From Acidimicrobiia bacterium (GTDB lineage: Bacteria > Actinomycetota > Acidimicrobiia > Acidimicrobiales > Bin134): a DNA stretch of 64,000 bases. The notes under the pieces were generated by a model. The model was not told where the DNA came from and made no database searches. It saw only the letters and a list, made by a program, of their open reading frames with translations. Both the position numbers and the translations under genes were made by a program. Where the stretch lies: positions 53,524 to 117,523 of the forward strand of contig JAJECA010000020.1 of NCBI GenBank assembly GCA_022822265.1, read 5' to 3'. This document shows positions 17,931 through 27,962 of this stretch, piece after piece (position 1 is the first letter of the stretch; every line of letters begins with the position of its first letter).

Positions 17931-19928
17931 GTGAACATAACCCTCGGGGTTCTGGGCATCGCGGTGGCCATGGCCTCGGCCGCCATCGGGGTGTTCATGG
18001 TGGCGGCCCGCCGGCTGGAGCGGGTGCAGCTCTGCGCCTGGCTGGTGCTGGGCGGGGCAGCGCTGTCGGTGTTCGCCATGGAGCGGGCCCTCATCACCCG
18101 GGACTTCTCGGTGTCGTATGTGGCCGAGAACGGCAGCCACGCCACCCCCGCGCTGTTCAACGTGGCCACCCTGTGGGCCGCGCTGGAAGGCTCCATCCTG
18201 CTGTGGGCCCTCATCCTGGCCGGCTACCTGGTGCTGGTGGCGGTGAAGTTCCGCCACCGTCTTGACGATCCGCTGGTGGGGTGGGCCATGGCGGTGCTGT
18301 TCATCGTGTGCCTCTTCTTCTTCGTGCTGATGTTCAACTGGCCCAACCTCGACCTGGCCCAGCCCTTCCGGAGGGTGGACGTGCCGCCGGGCTACAACGG
18401 CCCCGGCCCCAATCCGCTGCTGCAGAACCACTGGCTGATGGCCGTGCACCCCCCGATGCTGTACCTGGGCTATGTGGGGTTCACCGTGCCGTTCGCCTTC
18501 GCGGTGGCCGCGCTGGCCACCGGGCGGCTGGGGGAGGGGTGGCTGGTGGAGACCCGGCGCTGGACCCTGTTCGCCTGGGCCTTCCTCACCGCGGGGATCA
18601 TCCTGGGGGCGTGGTGGTCGTGGGACGTTCTGGGCTGGGGCGGCTACTGGGGCTGGGACCCGGTGGAGAACGCCTCGCTGTTGCCGTGGCTCACCGGCAC
18701 CGCCTATCTGCACTCGGTGATGGTGCAGGAGCGCCGAGGGATGCTGCGGGTGTGGAACCTGTCTCTGGTGTGCGCCACGTTCGCGCTCACCATCTTGGGC
18801 ACATTCTTGACCCGCTCGGGGCTGGTCGACTCGGTTCACGCCTTCTCGGCCGATGCGGTGGGACCGGCGCTGCTGGTGTTCTTCGCCATCGTGGTGGTGG
18901 CCACCGTGGGGCTCATCGCCTGGCGGGGCGACCGATTGCGCTCGCCGGGGCAGATCGACTCGGCGATGTCGCGGGAGGCCTCGTTTCTGGCCAACAACCT
19001 GCTGTTCGGGGTGTTCGCCTTCGTGGTGCTGCTGGGGACGGTGTTCCCGTTGATCGTGGAGGCGCTCAACGGCGACCGGATCAGTGTGGGCACCCCGTTC
19101 TTCGACCGCATGACCATGCCGGTGGGGCTGCTTTTGTTGTTCCTGATGGCGGTGGCCCCGGTGCTGCCGTGGCGCAAGACCACCGCTGAGCGGCTGTCGG
19201 AGCGGCTGATGTGGCCGGGATGGGCGGCGGTGGCAGGGCTGCTGGTGGCCCTGCTGGTGGGGGCTAGGGGCTTGGCCCCGCTGCTGGCGTTCGGATTGGC
19301 CGGGTTCGCTGGCGGCGCGGCGGTTCGCCAGCTGGTGTTGGCCACCCGACGGCAGGGCTGGCGAGGCCTGGTGGGGCGGGCCAACGGCGGAATGGTGGTG
19401 CACATCGGCGTGGTGGTGGTTGCGGTGGCGCTGGCCGCCAGCAACAGCTACCTGCACCAAAGCGAACTCACCATCGAGCCAGGGCAGATGGCCTACGTCA
19501 GCGGCCACGAGATTGTGTATGTGGGCACCCAGGAGAAGGTGTTCGACAACAAGACCAAAGTCGAAGCGGTGGTTCTGGTGGACGGCTCGGTGGTGCGGCC
19601 GGGGGTGAGCCGGTTTGCCAACGGCGGCGTGGTGCGCACGCCGGGAACCAAGTCTTCGCCGGTGCGGGATATCCAAGTGGCGGTGCTGGACCTGCCCGAT
19701 GGCCCCGATGGTCCCGCCGGGCTGCGGGTGACCGTGCAGCCCCTGACCCTGTGGCTGTGGATCGGCGGCGCGATCATGCTGCTGGGCGCGGCGTTCTCGG
19801 CCTTCCCCGGCCGCCGCCGCTCGCCCACCCAGCCGGTGTCGGCGCCGGTTCCGGGAGTTCCCCTTCGAGAACGCGAGGCCCCGGTGCCGGGAGTTCCTCT
19901 TAGAGACCGCGAGGTGCCGGTTGCCTGA
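17931..19928 (+). CDS. ccmF: Cytochrome c heme lyase subunit CcmF
   Basis: Large polytopic membrane protein that ligates heme to apocytochrome c. The 665-residue protein carries the WWD signature WGGYWGWDPVENASLLPWL, an upstream heme-ligand His (NGSHATPALFN) and QNHWLMAVHPP with a second histidine pair. FLTRSGLVDSVHAF follows, as usual. The GTG start at 17931 is preceded by GAGCTGAGGCG. The extreme C-terminus has a 12-residue tandem duplication (APVPGVPLRERE / APVPGVPLRDRE) that the family does not normally have. It overlaps the next gene by 8 bp. Confidence 0.95.
   Translation: MNITLGVLGIAVAMASAAIGVFMVAARRLERVQLCAWLVLGGAALSVFAMERALITRDFSVSYVAENGSHATPALFNVATLWAALEGSILLWALILAGYLVLVAVKFRHRLDDPLVGWAMAVLFIVCLFFFVLMFNWPNLDLAQPFRRVDVPPGYNGPGPNPLLQNHWLMAVHPPMLYLGYVGFTVPFAFAVAALATGRLGEGWLVETRRWTLFAWAFLTAGIILGAWWSWDVLGWGGYWGWDPVENASLLPWLTGTAYLHSVMVQERRGMLRVWNLSLVCATFALTILGTFLTRSGLVDSVHAFSADAVGPALLVFFAIVVVATVGLIAWRGDRLRSPGQIDSAMSREASFLANNLLFGVFAFVVLLGTVFPLIVEALNGDRISVGTPFFDRMTMPVGLLLLFLMAVAPVLPWRKTTAERLSERLMWPGWAAVAGLLVALLVGARGLAPLLAFGLAGFAGGAAVRQLVLATRRQGWRGLVGRANGGMVVHIGVVVVAVALAASNSYLHQSELTIEPGQMAYVSGHEIVYVGTQEKVFDNKTKVEAVVLVDGSVVRPGVSRFANGGVVRTPGTKSSPVRDIQVAVLDLPDGPDGPAGLRVTVQPLTLWLWIGGAIMLLGAAFSAFPGRRRSPTQPVSAPVPGVPLREREAPVPGVPLRDREVPVA
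19845..19916 (+). repeat. 36-nt tandem duplication at the 3' end of ccmF
   Basis: Two adjacent 36-nt units (19845-19880 and 19881-19916) differ at a few positions and encode the repeated 12-residue tail of CcmF, just upstream of the TTG start of the thioredoxin gene. Confidence 0.85.
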
Positions 19929-20508
19929 GCCGTCTCCGCCCGCCGACCAACCGGTCGATTCCGATCAGCCCGATCAGCCGCCGCGGCTGCGAACGGTTCG
20001 GTGGGTAGTGCTGGCCGTCGGCGTGCTGGTTGCGGCTTTGGTTGTGGTGTTCGCAGTATCTGAGCGTGACCGGAGGGGGCCGCCAGTGCCCGACTTCGCC
20101 CCCGAGTTCGCCGGTGAGACCCTCGACGGGGGCAGCTTCGACATGGCCGCGCAGCGAGGCCGGTGGGTGGTGGTCAACTTCTTCTCCACCTGGTGCGTGC
20201 AATGCGTGGTGGAGCATCCCGAGCTGGTGGCCTTCCAAAACCGCTATCGCGGCGATGCCAATGTCCGGCTGGTGAGCGTGGTCTTCCAAGACGAGGTGGA
20301 CGTGATCGCCCGGTTTTTCGCCGAGCGGGGCGGCGATTGGCCGGTGGTGACCACCAACACCGGTCGGATCGCCATCGATTTCGGCGTGACCGCGGTGCCG
20401 GAGACCTATCTGGTGGACCCCCTCGGCCGGGTGGTGACCAAGTTCACCGGCGGCGTAACGCTGGCCGGGCTTGAAGCCCAGCTTGTGCGGGCAGGGGCGC
20501 CGCTGTGA
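19921..20508 (+). CDS. ccmG: Membrane-anchored thioredoxin-like protein CcmG/TlpA type
   Basis: Extracytoplasmic thiol-disulfide reductant for apocytochrome c cysteines. TTG start at 19921 (PEPSPPADQPVDSDQ), overlapping ccmF by 8 bp. An anchor helix (WVVLAVGVLVAALVVVFAV) is followed by a thioredoxin fold: GRWVVVNFFSTWCVQCVVEHPEL holds the CVQC active site in the WCxxC position, and TAVPETYLVDPLGRVV contains the cis-proline of the VPE/TYLID type. At 195 residues it has the size of CcmG/DsbE. The redox pair CVQC is less common than CxPC, and Pro is replaced by Gln. Confidence 0.9.
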   Translation: MPEPSPPADQPVDSDQPDQPPRLRTVRWVVLAVGVLVAALVVVFAVSERDRRGPPVPDFAPEFAGETLDGGSFDMAAQRGRWVVVNFFSTWCVQCVVEHPELVAFQNRYRGDANVRLVSVVFQDEVDVIARFFAERGGDWPVVTTNTGRIAIDFGVTAVPETYLVDPLGRVVTKFTGGVTLAGLEAQLVRAGAPL

Positions 20509-20996
20509 TGTCGCGTCGGCGAAAGGTGATCTTGTCGTGGCTCTTGGTGGGGGTGGCGGTGGCCACCATGCTGGCGTTCGGGGTGGTGGACGGCCGCGAC
20601 GATCGCACCAATGCCGAGAGGGCCCACGACATCGGGGCCACCATCGCCTGTCCCCAGTGCGTTGGGCAGTCGGTGGTTGAGTCTGACGTGGCCATCGCCC
20701 GAGAGATTCGAGCGGAGATCGGACGGCTGGTGGTGGCCGGGCACAGCGACGACGACATACGAGCCCGATTCGCGGAGCGCTACGGAGACTGGGTGGTATT
20801 GACTCCGTCACGGTCAGGGGTGAGCGGGCTGGTCTGGGTCATTCCTGTGGTGGGACTGGTGGTGGGAGTGGGCCTGCTGGGGGTGACGCTGAGTCGGTGG
20901 CGGCGGGCGAGCGCTTCTGATGAGGAAGTGTCGGATGAGGACCGTGCATTGGTCGAAACGGCCCGCGCCGGTATGAGAGAGCGGCCCGATGGATGA
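20505..20996 (+). CDS. ccmH: Cytochrome c maturation protein CcmH (CycL-like)
   Basis: Thiol oxidoreductase of the heme ligation complex. The GTG at 20505 overlaps the previous stop by 4 bp; the ATG at 20508 is equally possible. The 163-residue protein has an N-terminal signal or anchor, then the redox motif ATIACPQCVGQSVVES, which corresponds to the usual LRCxxCQ(N/G)QS. Three-helix bundle residues follow (AIAREIRAEIGRLVVAGHSDDDIRARFAERYGDWV), and a second membrane segment closes the protein (VIPVVGLVVGVGLLGV). It overlaps the TPR gene by 8 bp. Confidence 0.93.
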   Translation: MMSRRRKVILSWLLVGVAVATMLAFGVVDGRDDRTNAERAHDIGATIACPQCVGQSVVESDVAIAREIRAEIGRLVVAGHSDDDIRARFAERYGDWVVLTPSRSGVSGLVWVIPVVGLVVGVGLLGVTLSRWRRASASDEEVSDEDRALVETARAGMRERPDG

Positions 20997-22083
20997 GGAG
21001 CGGGAGTTCTGGCTGGAGTCGCTTGACGACCTTGACGAGGAGCTGGCGGCGGGGGACTTGGAACCGGAGGACCATCGGGTTCTAAGCCGGAGCTATACCC
21101 GCAAGGCGGCTGAGGCGCTTCGGGGCGGCGATGAGCGAACCGAGGAACCACCAGGCGGTGGGCGGGCCAAGTTGATCGCAGTGGTGGCCGCCTTGGTGGT
21201 GGTGGGGGTTGTGGCCGGGGTGTTCTTGGCCAGGGCGGTGGGGTCGCGTCATTCGGGGGACACCATCACCGGCAACGATGCGGTGACCAGCGTGCCCGGC
21301 CTGCTGAGGAACGCCGAGGAGTCAGCGGCGGCTGGGGACTTGGCCGAGGCCATTGCCATCTATGACCGGGTGCTGGAGCGGTCGCCTTCGAACCCAACGG
21401 CGCTGGCCTACAAGGGGTGGTTCCTGGCATTGGAGGGTCGAGAGGCCGAGGCTGCTGATGTGCTGGCCGATGCGGTGGTTGTCGCCCCCGACTATCCCGA
21501 CGCCCGGGCGTTTCGGGCCATCCTGCTATATCGCACCGGCGACTGCTTTGGCGCGGCGGGGGAGTTGGCTGCGTTCGATGCCTCAGATCCCCCCGAGTTC
21601 ATCTCCCAACTGGTGGAAACCCAGGGTCTGCGGACCAACATCGCCCTCTGCCAGATTGCGTTGCAGGCCCAGGAGCAGTTCCGAACCCTGGCCGACCTGG
21701 GGCTGGCCGCCGACGACGCGGTGGCCGGCGCCCGCGCCCTGTGGGATCCCACCACCCCCGGCCTAGGCGACCCGGCGCTGGCGCTGCGGGTGTATGAGGC
21801 GGTGTTGGCCGATGATCCCGACCACGCCGGGGCACTGACCTACAGCGGGGTAATGCTCACCCAAACCGGCCTCGGCGATCAGATCACCGAAGGCGCCCGC
21901 CGCCTCAACCAAGCAGTAGCAGCCGCCCCCAACGACCCCGAAGCCCGACTTTGGCGAGCCTGGCTGTCCATAGGCTTCGGTCAAACCGACCAGGCCATCG
22001 CCGACCTCAACCACCTAGACACCCTCAACCCCTCCCCGGAAATCGCCCGCCTTTCCGCCGACCTCCGCGCCCGGCTGGGCTGA
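20989..22083 (+). CDS. TPR protein, CcmI-like cytochrome c assembly factor
   Basis: A 364-residue protein with a short cytoplasmic segment (EREFWLESLDDLDEELAAGDL, typical of the CcmI/CycH N-terminus), one membrane helix (LIAVVAALVVVGVVAGVFLA) and an extracytoplasmic region of TPR-like repeats (AGDLAEAIAIYDRVLERSPSNPTALAYKGW and others). CcmI presents apocytochrome to the ligation complex. It is last in the ccm operon. The helical Glu/Asp-rich start and position in the operon support the call. It is not a full-length CcmI match and could be called only TPR protein. Confidence 0.85.
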   Translation: MDEEREFWLESLDDLDEELAAGDLEPEDHRVLSRSYTRKAAEALRGGDERTEEPPGGGRAKLIAVVAALVVVGVVAGVFLARAVGSRHSGDTITGNDAVTSVPGLLRNAEESAAAGDLAEAIAIYDRVLERSPSNPTALAYKGWFLALEGREAEAADVLADAVVVAPDYPDARAFRAILLYRTGDCFGAAGELAAFDASDPPEFISQLVETQGLRTNIALCQIALQAQEQFRTLADLGLAADDAVAGARALWDPTTPGLGDPALALRVYEAVLADDPDHAGALTYSGVMLTQTGLGDQITEGARRLNQAVAAAPNDPEARLWRAWLSIGFGQTDQAIADLNHLDTLNPSPEIARLSADLRARLG

Positions 22084-22097
22084 GCAGCAACCAAGCA

Positions 22098-22658
22098 TCA
22101 GTTGTGGCTGGGGTGGGTGGGGTAGTGGGTGAACCAGGAGATGGGGGAGGGTTGGCGGGCTAGGACGGCGGGCCAGAGGTCGCCGGGTTCTTCGGTGAGG
22201 GGGTCGGCGGGGTCGGCGTCGACCACGAACCAGGCGCCGGATTCGATCTCATCCTCGAGCTGGCCGGGCGACCAACCGGCGTAGCCGGCAAAGAGGCGGA
22301 CTCCGTCAAGGGCGCCGGACACTTCGTCGACGTCGGCTTCCAAGTCGAGGGTGCCCACCAAGCCCAGCACGGGGGTCCACCACCCTTCGTTGGGGTCTTG
22401 TCGCACTCGGGCCAGGGCCACCACCGACTCGTTGGACACCGGCCCGCCGATGAACATGGTGAGCGGCGGGGCGAGATGAGGGGCCCACTGGGGCAGGGCG
22501 TCACTTACCAGCATCCCCGACGGGCGGTTCAGCACCACACCGGCGGCGCCCTCCTCCTGATGGGCCAGCATCAGAACCACGGTTCGCTCGAAGTTCCCGT
22601 CGCCGATGAGCGGGGTGGCCACCAACAGCTTTCCGGTGGTGTCAGCCCCCTCTGCCAT
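22098..22658 (-). CDS. UPF0301 / YqgE-AlgH family protein
   Basis: A 186-residue protein of the YqgE/AlgH family: GKLLVATPLIGDGNFERTVVLMLAHQEEGAAGVVLNRPS is the conserved opening, then FIGGPVSNESVVALARV and RLFAGYAGWSPGQLEDEIESGAWF. The tracked ORF starts at 22991, but the first 111 residues are a serC shadow; the ATG at 22658 lies 2 bp after the serC stop, so the pair is coupled. YqgE structures are known but no firm function is. Its conserved link with serC is not something I can confirm outside this window. Confidence 0.9.
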   Translation of the reverse strand: MAEGADTTGKLLVATPLIGDGNFERTVVLMLAHQEEGAAGVVLNRPSGMLVSDALPQWAPHLAPPLTMFIGGPVSNESVVALARVRQDPNEGWWTPVLGLVGTLDLEADVDEVSGALDGVRLFAGYAGWSPGQLEDEIESGAWFVVDADPADPLTEEPGDLWPAVLARQPSPISWFTHYPTHPSHN

Positions 22659-22660
22659 AA

Positions 22661-23881
<1,221 letters not shown>

Positions 23882-23883
23882 TC

Positions 23884-25068
23884 ATGGCTCGCATATCCCA
23901 GCGCATTTCCGCGATCGCCCCCTCGGCCACCCTGGCGGTGGACGCCAAGGCCAAGGCACTCAAGGCCCAGGGAGCGCCGGTGATCAGCTTTGGGGCGGGC
24001 GAGCCCGACTTTCCCACCCCGGCGGCCATCTTGGACGCGGCCCGAGCCGCGGTGGACGACCCGAAGAACCACCGCTACTCCCCGGCCGGGGGCCTGCCCG
24101 AGCTTCGGGAGGCCATCGCGGCCAAGACCATGCGCGACTCGGGCTACGAAGTAGAGCCGTCGCAGGTAGTGGTGACCAACGGGGGCAAGCACGCGGTGTA
24201 CAACGGCTTCGCCGTGCTGTTGGACCCCGGCGACGAGGTGCTGCTGCCCGCGCCGTACTGGACCACCTATCCCGAGGCCATCGCCCTGGCCGGCGGGGTG
24301 AGCGTGGAGGTTCCCACCACGGCCGACGACGGGTTCATGGTGACCGTGGAGCAGCTTGAGGCGGCCCGCACCGACCGCACCAAAGCGCTGGTGTTCGTGT
24401 CGCCGTCCAACCCCACCGGTGCGGTTTACCCCCGCGACCGGGTGGAGGCCATCGGCCGGTGGGCCGCGGAAAACGACGTGTGGGTGATCACCGACGAGAT
24501 CTACGAGCACCTGACCTACGACGACCACGAGTTCTGCTCCATGCCGGTGGTGGTGCCCGAATTGGCCGACCGGTGCTTGGTGCTCAACGGCGTGGCCAAG
24601 ACCTATGCCATGACCGGCTGGCGGGTGGGCTGGCTGATCGGGCCGCCCGACGCGGCCTCCGCGGCGGTGAGCCTCCAGTCGCATCAGACCTCAAACGTGG
24701 CCAATGTGGCACAGCGGGCCGCGCTGGCCGCGGTGAGCGGGCCGCTGGACGCAGTGGCCGAGATGCGAGCCGCGTTCGACCGGCGGCGGCGAGCCATGCA
24801 CAAGATGCTGAACGGGATCGAAGGGGTGACCTGCCTCGAGCCCCAGGGGGCGTTCTACGCTTTCCCGTCCTTCGAGGGGGTGCTGGGGCGTCCGGGGGTG
24901 CCTGACAACACTGCGGACCTGGCCGGATGGATTTTGGACGAGGCCCAAGTGGCCATCGTGCCTGGTGAGGCCTTCGCCGGCCCTGGCTATGCCCGCCTGT
25001 CGTTCGCTCTGGGCGACGACGATCTGGGCGAGGGCATCGGCCGCATCGCCGATCTACTAGGTGGGTGA
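23884..25068 (+). CDS. Class I PLP aminotransferase, probably aspartate aminotransferase
   Basis: A 394-residue subgroup I-gamma aminotransferase. [83 protein letters not shown] and [18 protein letters not shown] with the PLP lysine appear in order. This matches AspB/AspC-type enzymes of Gram-positive bacteria, which exchange aspartate and glutamate amino groups. The upstream stretch shared with divergent serC is about 100 bp. Other amino-donor specificity (for example tyrosine or aromatic) cannot be excluded. Confidence 0.9.
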   Translation: MARISQRISAIAPSATLAVDAKAKALKAQGAPVISFGAGEPDFPTPAAILDAARAAVDDPKNHRYSPAGGLPELREAIAAKTMRDSGYEVEPSQVVVTNGGKHAVYNGFAVLLDPGDEVLLPAPYWTTYPEAIALAGGVSVEVPTTADDGFMVTVEQLEAARTDRTKALVFVSPSNPTGAVYPRDRVEAIGRWAAENDVWVITDEIYEHLTYDDHEFCSMPVVVPELADRCLVLNGVAKTYAMTGWRVGWLIGPPDAASAAVSLQSHQTSNVANVAQRAALAAVSGPLDAVAEMRAAFDRRRRAMHKMLNGIEGVTCLEPQGAFYAFPSFEGVLGRPGVPDNTADLAGWILDEAQVAIVPGEAFAGPGYARLSFALGDDDLGEGIGRIADLLGG

Positions 25069-25106
25069 CCTGTCGCCGTGACCGGCCCGAATGAGGTAAC
25101 CGAAGA

Positions 25107-27005
25107 GTGAGCGATCCGAGAACCCTCGCCTACGGGAGTTGGCCGTCGCCCATCTCCGCCGAGTCGATGGTGGCCGGCGCGGCCGTGCCTGTGAGCCTGT
25201 GGAGCCAGCGGGGCCGGATGTGGTGGACCGAGTCTCGCCCGGCCGAATCAGGCCGCAACGCACTGGTGTGCGACGGACGCGATCTATGGAGCTCGGCGTC
25301 GGTTCGGACCCGGGTACACAGCTACGGCGGCGGCGCTTGGTGGCCCGACGGCGCCGATGGGGTGTACGCCTGCGACGACGCCGACGGTCGCCTCTGGCAT
25401 GTGTCGGCTGAGGGAGAGGCGCAGCCGGTGTCGCCCGATCCGGCCTTCGCCCACGGCTTGCGCTATGCCGACGGACGGTCTCATGGGGATGGCACCGTAT
25501 GTGTGCGAGAAAGCCATCTGGTCGCCCGCGAGCACGGCGGCGAGGAGGCCAATGAGATCATCTGGGTGAGCGGCGACGGATCGGCCGAGCCGGAGATAGT
25601 GGCCACCGGGGCCGACTTCTACGCCTGGCCCCGCCCCAGCCCCGACGGGAGCCGACTGGCATGGGTCCAGTGGAACCACCCGAACATGCCCTGGGACCAA
25701 ACCGAGCTGTGGGTTGACGGCCAGTGCGCGGTGTCGGGCATCGGCTCGGTGGTGGAGCCCCAGTGGGGTTCTGATGGTCGTCTCTACGTGGTGAGCGACC
25801 ACAACGGCTGGTGGAATCTGTATGCCCTGGATGGGAACGAGCTCACCCCGGTGTTCGAGCTCGACGCTGAGATGCACCGTCCGGCCTGGGTATTCGACGA
25901 CCCCGGCTACGCTGTGTGCGACGACAACACGGTGGTGGTGGCGGCCATGCGAGGGTCGCTGGCTGAGCTGTGGGCCTTGCCTCCCGATGGCTCCGAGCCT
26001 GAGCTGCTCGATCTGCCCTGGACGTCGTGCGCCAGCATCCGCCCCGCTGGACCCCATGCCGTATGCGCCATCGCCGCCTCGCCCACTCAGGAACCCACCG
26101 CGGTTCGCATCGACGTCGCCGGCGGCACGCAAGAGGTCATCCGTCCTCCGGCTCGATCCGCGGTCGATCCCGCTTACCTGTCCTCTCCCCGCCCGATCAT
26201 TTTTCCCACCACCGACAACGCGGAGGCTCACGGGCTGTTCTACCCGCCGGCCAACCCGAGCGCGCAAGCCCCGGCCGGTGAGAAGCCGCCCCTGCTGGTG
26301 CTGGGCCACGGCGGCCCCACCGGCGCAGCCCGCAGCCAGCTCCAGCTCGGCATCCAGTACTGGACCAGCCGGGGAATCGCGGTGGTTGACGTGAACTACC
26401 GGGGCAGCACCGGCTACGGCACCGCCTACCGGGAGGCCCTCCAAGGCCAGTGGGGAGTGAGCGACGTGGATGACTGCGTGGCCGCGGCCCGCCACTTGGT
26501 GCGCACCGGCGAGGTGGACGGCGATCGGCTCATAATCCGGGGCTCCAGCGCCGGCGGCTACACCACGCTGTGCGCACTGGCGTTCCACAAGGTGTTCGCC
26601 GCCGGAGCCAGCCGCTACGGAATCGCCGATCTGGCCGCGCTGGCTGTGGACACTCACAAGTTCGAGGCCCGCTACATGGACGGCCTGGTAGGGCTGTACC
26701 CAGAGGAAGCCGAGGTGTACGAGGCTCGCTCACCCATCCACTTCGTGGACGATTTCGAGGCGCCAATGATCGTGCTCCAAGGCTCCGAAGACGTGGTGGT
26801 GCCCCCCAACCAAGCCGAGATGATCGTGGCCGCCCTCGAGCAGCGGTCGATCCCGGTGGCCTACCTGCTGTTCGAAGGCGAACAGCACGGATTCCGCCAA
26901 GCCGAGAACATCGTGACCGCTTTGGAAGCCGAGCTCTCATTCTTCTCCCAGATCCTGGAATTCGACCCAGCCGACGACATCCCGCCCGTGGCCATCCGCC
27001 GCTGA
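25107..27005 (+). CDS. S9 family prolyl oligopeptidase-type serine peptidase
   Basis: A 632-residue protein: an N-terminal beta-propeller of WD-like strands (for example YAWPRPSPDGSRLAWVQWNHP, EPQWGSDGRLYVVSD) followed by an alpha/beta hydrolase domain. The catalytic Ser is in IRGSSAGGYTT, Asp in QGSEDVVVPP and His in GEQHGFR. LVLGHGGPTGAARSQ provides the oxyanion region. No signal peptide, so likely cytoplasmic dipeptidyl/acylaminoacyl peptidase. GTG start at 25107. It stands between the aminotransferase and the toxin-antitoxin pair. Confidence 0.92.
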   Translation: MSDPRTLAYGSWPSPISAESMVAGAAVPVSLWSQRGRMWWTESRPAESGRNALVCDGRDLWSSASVRTRVHSYGGGAWWPDGADGVYACDDADGRLWHVSAEGEAQPVSPDPAFAHGLRYADGRSHGDGTVCVRESHLVAREHGGEEANEIIWVSGDGSAEPEIVATGADFYAWPRPSPDGSRLAWVQWNHPNMPWDQTELWVDGQCAVSGIGSVVEPQWGSDGRLYVVSDHNGWWNLYALDGNELTPVFELDAEMHRPAWVFDDPGYAVCDDNTVVVAAMRGSLAELWALPPDGSEPELLDLPWTSCASIRPAGPHAVCAIAASPTQEPTAVRIDVAGGTQEVIRPPARSAVDPAYLSSPRPIIFPTTDNAEAHGLFYPPANPSAQAPAGEKPPLLVLGHGGPTGAARSQLQLGIQYWTSRGIAVVDVNYRGSTGYGTAYREALQGQWGVSDVDDCVAAARHLVRTGEVDGDRLIIRGSSAGGYTTLCALAFHKVFAAGASRYGIADLAALAVDTHKFEARYMDGLVGLYPEEAEVYEARSPIHFVDDFEAPMIVLQGSEDVVVPPNQAEMIVAALEQRSIPVAYLLFEGEQHGFRQAENIVTALEAELSFFSQILEFDPADDIPPVAIRR

Positions 27006-27068
27006 CCGCATCCAAACAACGGCCCAATCGTCTACCAATCTTCGGATACGGCCTTTTTGAGGGGGAAA

Positions 27069-27096
27069 TGGCCAATTACTGGCCATATTCTGGCCA
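27069..27096. promoter_or_regulatory. Three phased TGGCCA boxes, probable toxin-antitoxin operator
   Basis: The palindromic hexamer TGGCCA occurs at 27069, 27080 and 27091, exactly 11 bp apart, so all three lie on one face of the helix. They end 18 bp before the -10 box of the antitoxin gene. Autoregulation by the Phd-like antitoxin is the natural reading but is inferred. Confidence 0.65.
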
Positions 27097-27114
27097 GTTT
27101 GCCTTAGGGCAGGG

Positions 27115-27120
27115 TAGGGT
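27115..27120 (+). promoter_or_regulatory. -10 box of a leaderless promoter
   Basis: TAGGGT ends 6 nt before the ATG at 27127 of the antitoxin gene; no ribosome binding site fits. Confidence 0.55.
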
Positions 27121-27126
27121 ACGCAT

Positions 27127-27396
27127 ATGGATCCTGTGCCCACCCGGCGTATTGCCGCAACCGAGTTCAAAAACCGGAGTCTGGGATTGCTAAAGGAAGT
27201 CGCAGAGACCGGCGAACCCCTCACAGTGACCAGCCACGGGCACCCCATTGTTCACATAATCCCCACGAACGAGAGTCCGCTGGGAATCTTGGGATGCGCC
27301 CCGGAATGGCGGGGGCTTATGGACGACCCTGAGTACTCCCCCTTTAGCGAGGAGGAGTGGGCGCAGTTCGCCGCAGACCGGACCACAGCCGTCTAG
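27127..27396 (+). CDS. Phd/YefM-type antitoxin
   Basis: An 89-residue protein whose N-terminal half has the Phd/YefM pattern: RRIAATEFKNRSLGLLKEVAETGEPLTVTSHGHPIVHIIP, the DNA-binding and dimerisation fold. The acidic C-terminal half (MDDPEYSPFSEEEWAQF) would be the toxin-binding tail. It is 14 bp upstream of a PIN-domain gene, a standard antitoxin-toxin order. It would bind the phased TGGCCA boxes just upstream. Confidence 0.88.
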   Translation: MDPVPTRRIAATEFKNRSLGLLKEVAETGEPLTVTSHGHPIVHIIPTNESPLGILGCAPEWRGLMDDPEYSPFSEEEWAQFAADRTTAV

Positions 27397-27410
27397 GGCC
27401 GCGACCGCCC

Positions 27411-27830
27411 ATGATCCTTCTCGACACCCATGTGTTGATCTGGGTGGCCTCTCAGAACACGGCAAAGCTCGACGCGGAGAAGCTGGAAGCGTTGGATGCG
27501 ACCATTAGAGAAGGCTCGGCGGCCGTATCGTCGGTGACATTCTGGGAACTGGAGCATGCCCGGCGGGATCCCGCCAACAGCGTGTCGTCGTCTTGGTCGA
27601 CGAGGGAGGTGCGACAGCGGTTGCTCGCACGAGGTCTCATTGATGTGACACCGACCGCGGAAGTGTTCATAGCCTCGGTGGAACTGGGAGACACGGGTTT
27701 CCACAGCGATCCGATGGATCGCATCATCGCAGCTACAGCCATCAACCGCGGTTGGCCACTGGCCACATTCGACAGGCGCATCATCGCTTGGGCGAACCAA
27801 ACAGGACGTTTGCAGCTTCACCCTTCATAA
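27411..27830 (+). CDS. PIN-domain toxin (VapC-type ribonuclease)
   Basis: A 139-residue PIN domain: MILLDTHVLIW holds the first acidic residue, VSSVTFWELEHARR the second, and DPMDRIIAATAINRGWPLATFDRRI the last two. Metal-dependent RNA cleavage is the family activity. The start at 27411 drops the 18 shadow residues in the tracked ORF (start 27357). Its arrangement with a Phd-type rather than AbrB/RHH-type antitoxin is common for the DTHVLIW subgroup. It is at the left edge of the accessory island. Confidence 0.9.
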   Translation: MILLDTHVLIWVASQNTAKLDAEKLEALDATIREGSAAVSSVTFWELEHARRDPANSVSSSWSTREVRQRLLARGLIDVTPTAEVFIASVELGDTGFHSDPMDRIIAATAINRGWPLATFDRRIIAWANQTGRLQLHPS

Positions 27831-27918
27831 GGCCCAACCACCCACCTCAAGCCCTGAGGGCTCGCTGGTGCCGTGGTCCACGCAGAGCGCGGAGGGAGGA
27901 GGTGGGATTGACTCTGGA

Positions 27919-27962
27919 CCTCAGGGGTCTTGGGGGCATCGGTTCGGGTCTTGGGGCCAGCC
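27919..27962. repeat. 44-bp direct repeat, copy 1
   Basis: Identical over 44 bp to 30015-30058. It covers the last 14 codons, the stop and 2 bp beyond of each propeller-protease paralogue (C-terminus ending PNRCPQDP). Confidence 0.9.

Noticed and set aside
17760-19676. 638-codon minus-strand ORF opposite ccmF
   Set aside because: Low-complexity His/Pro/Arg/Gln composition typical of an antisense shadow in high-GC DNA; ccmF on the other strand has clear motifs.
25284-26657. 457-codon minus-strand ORF opposite the S9 peptidase
   Set aside because: Shadow of the catalytic gene on the plus strand, without recognisable domains.
27357-27410. Longer start for the PIN toxin
   Set aside because: The 18 added residues are an overlap shadow of the antitoxin gene; PIN proteins start directly at MILLDTH.
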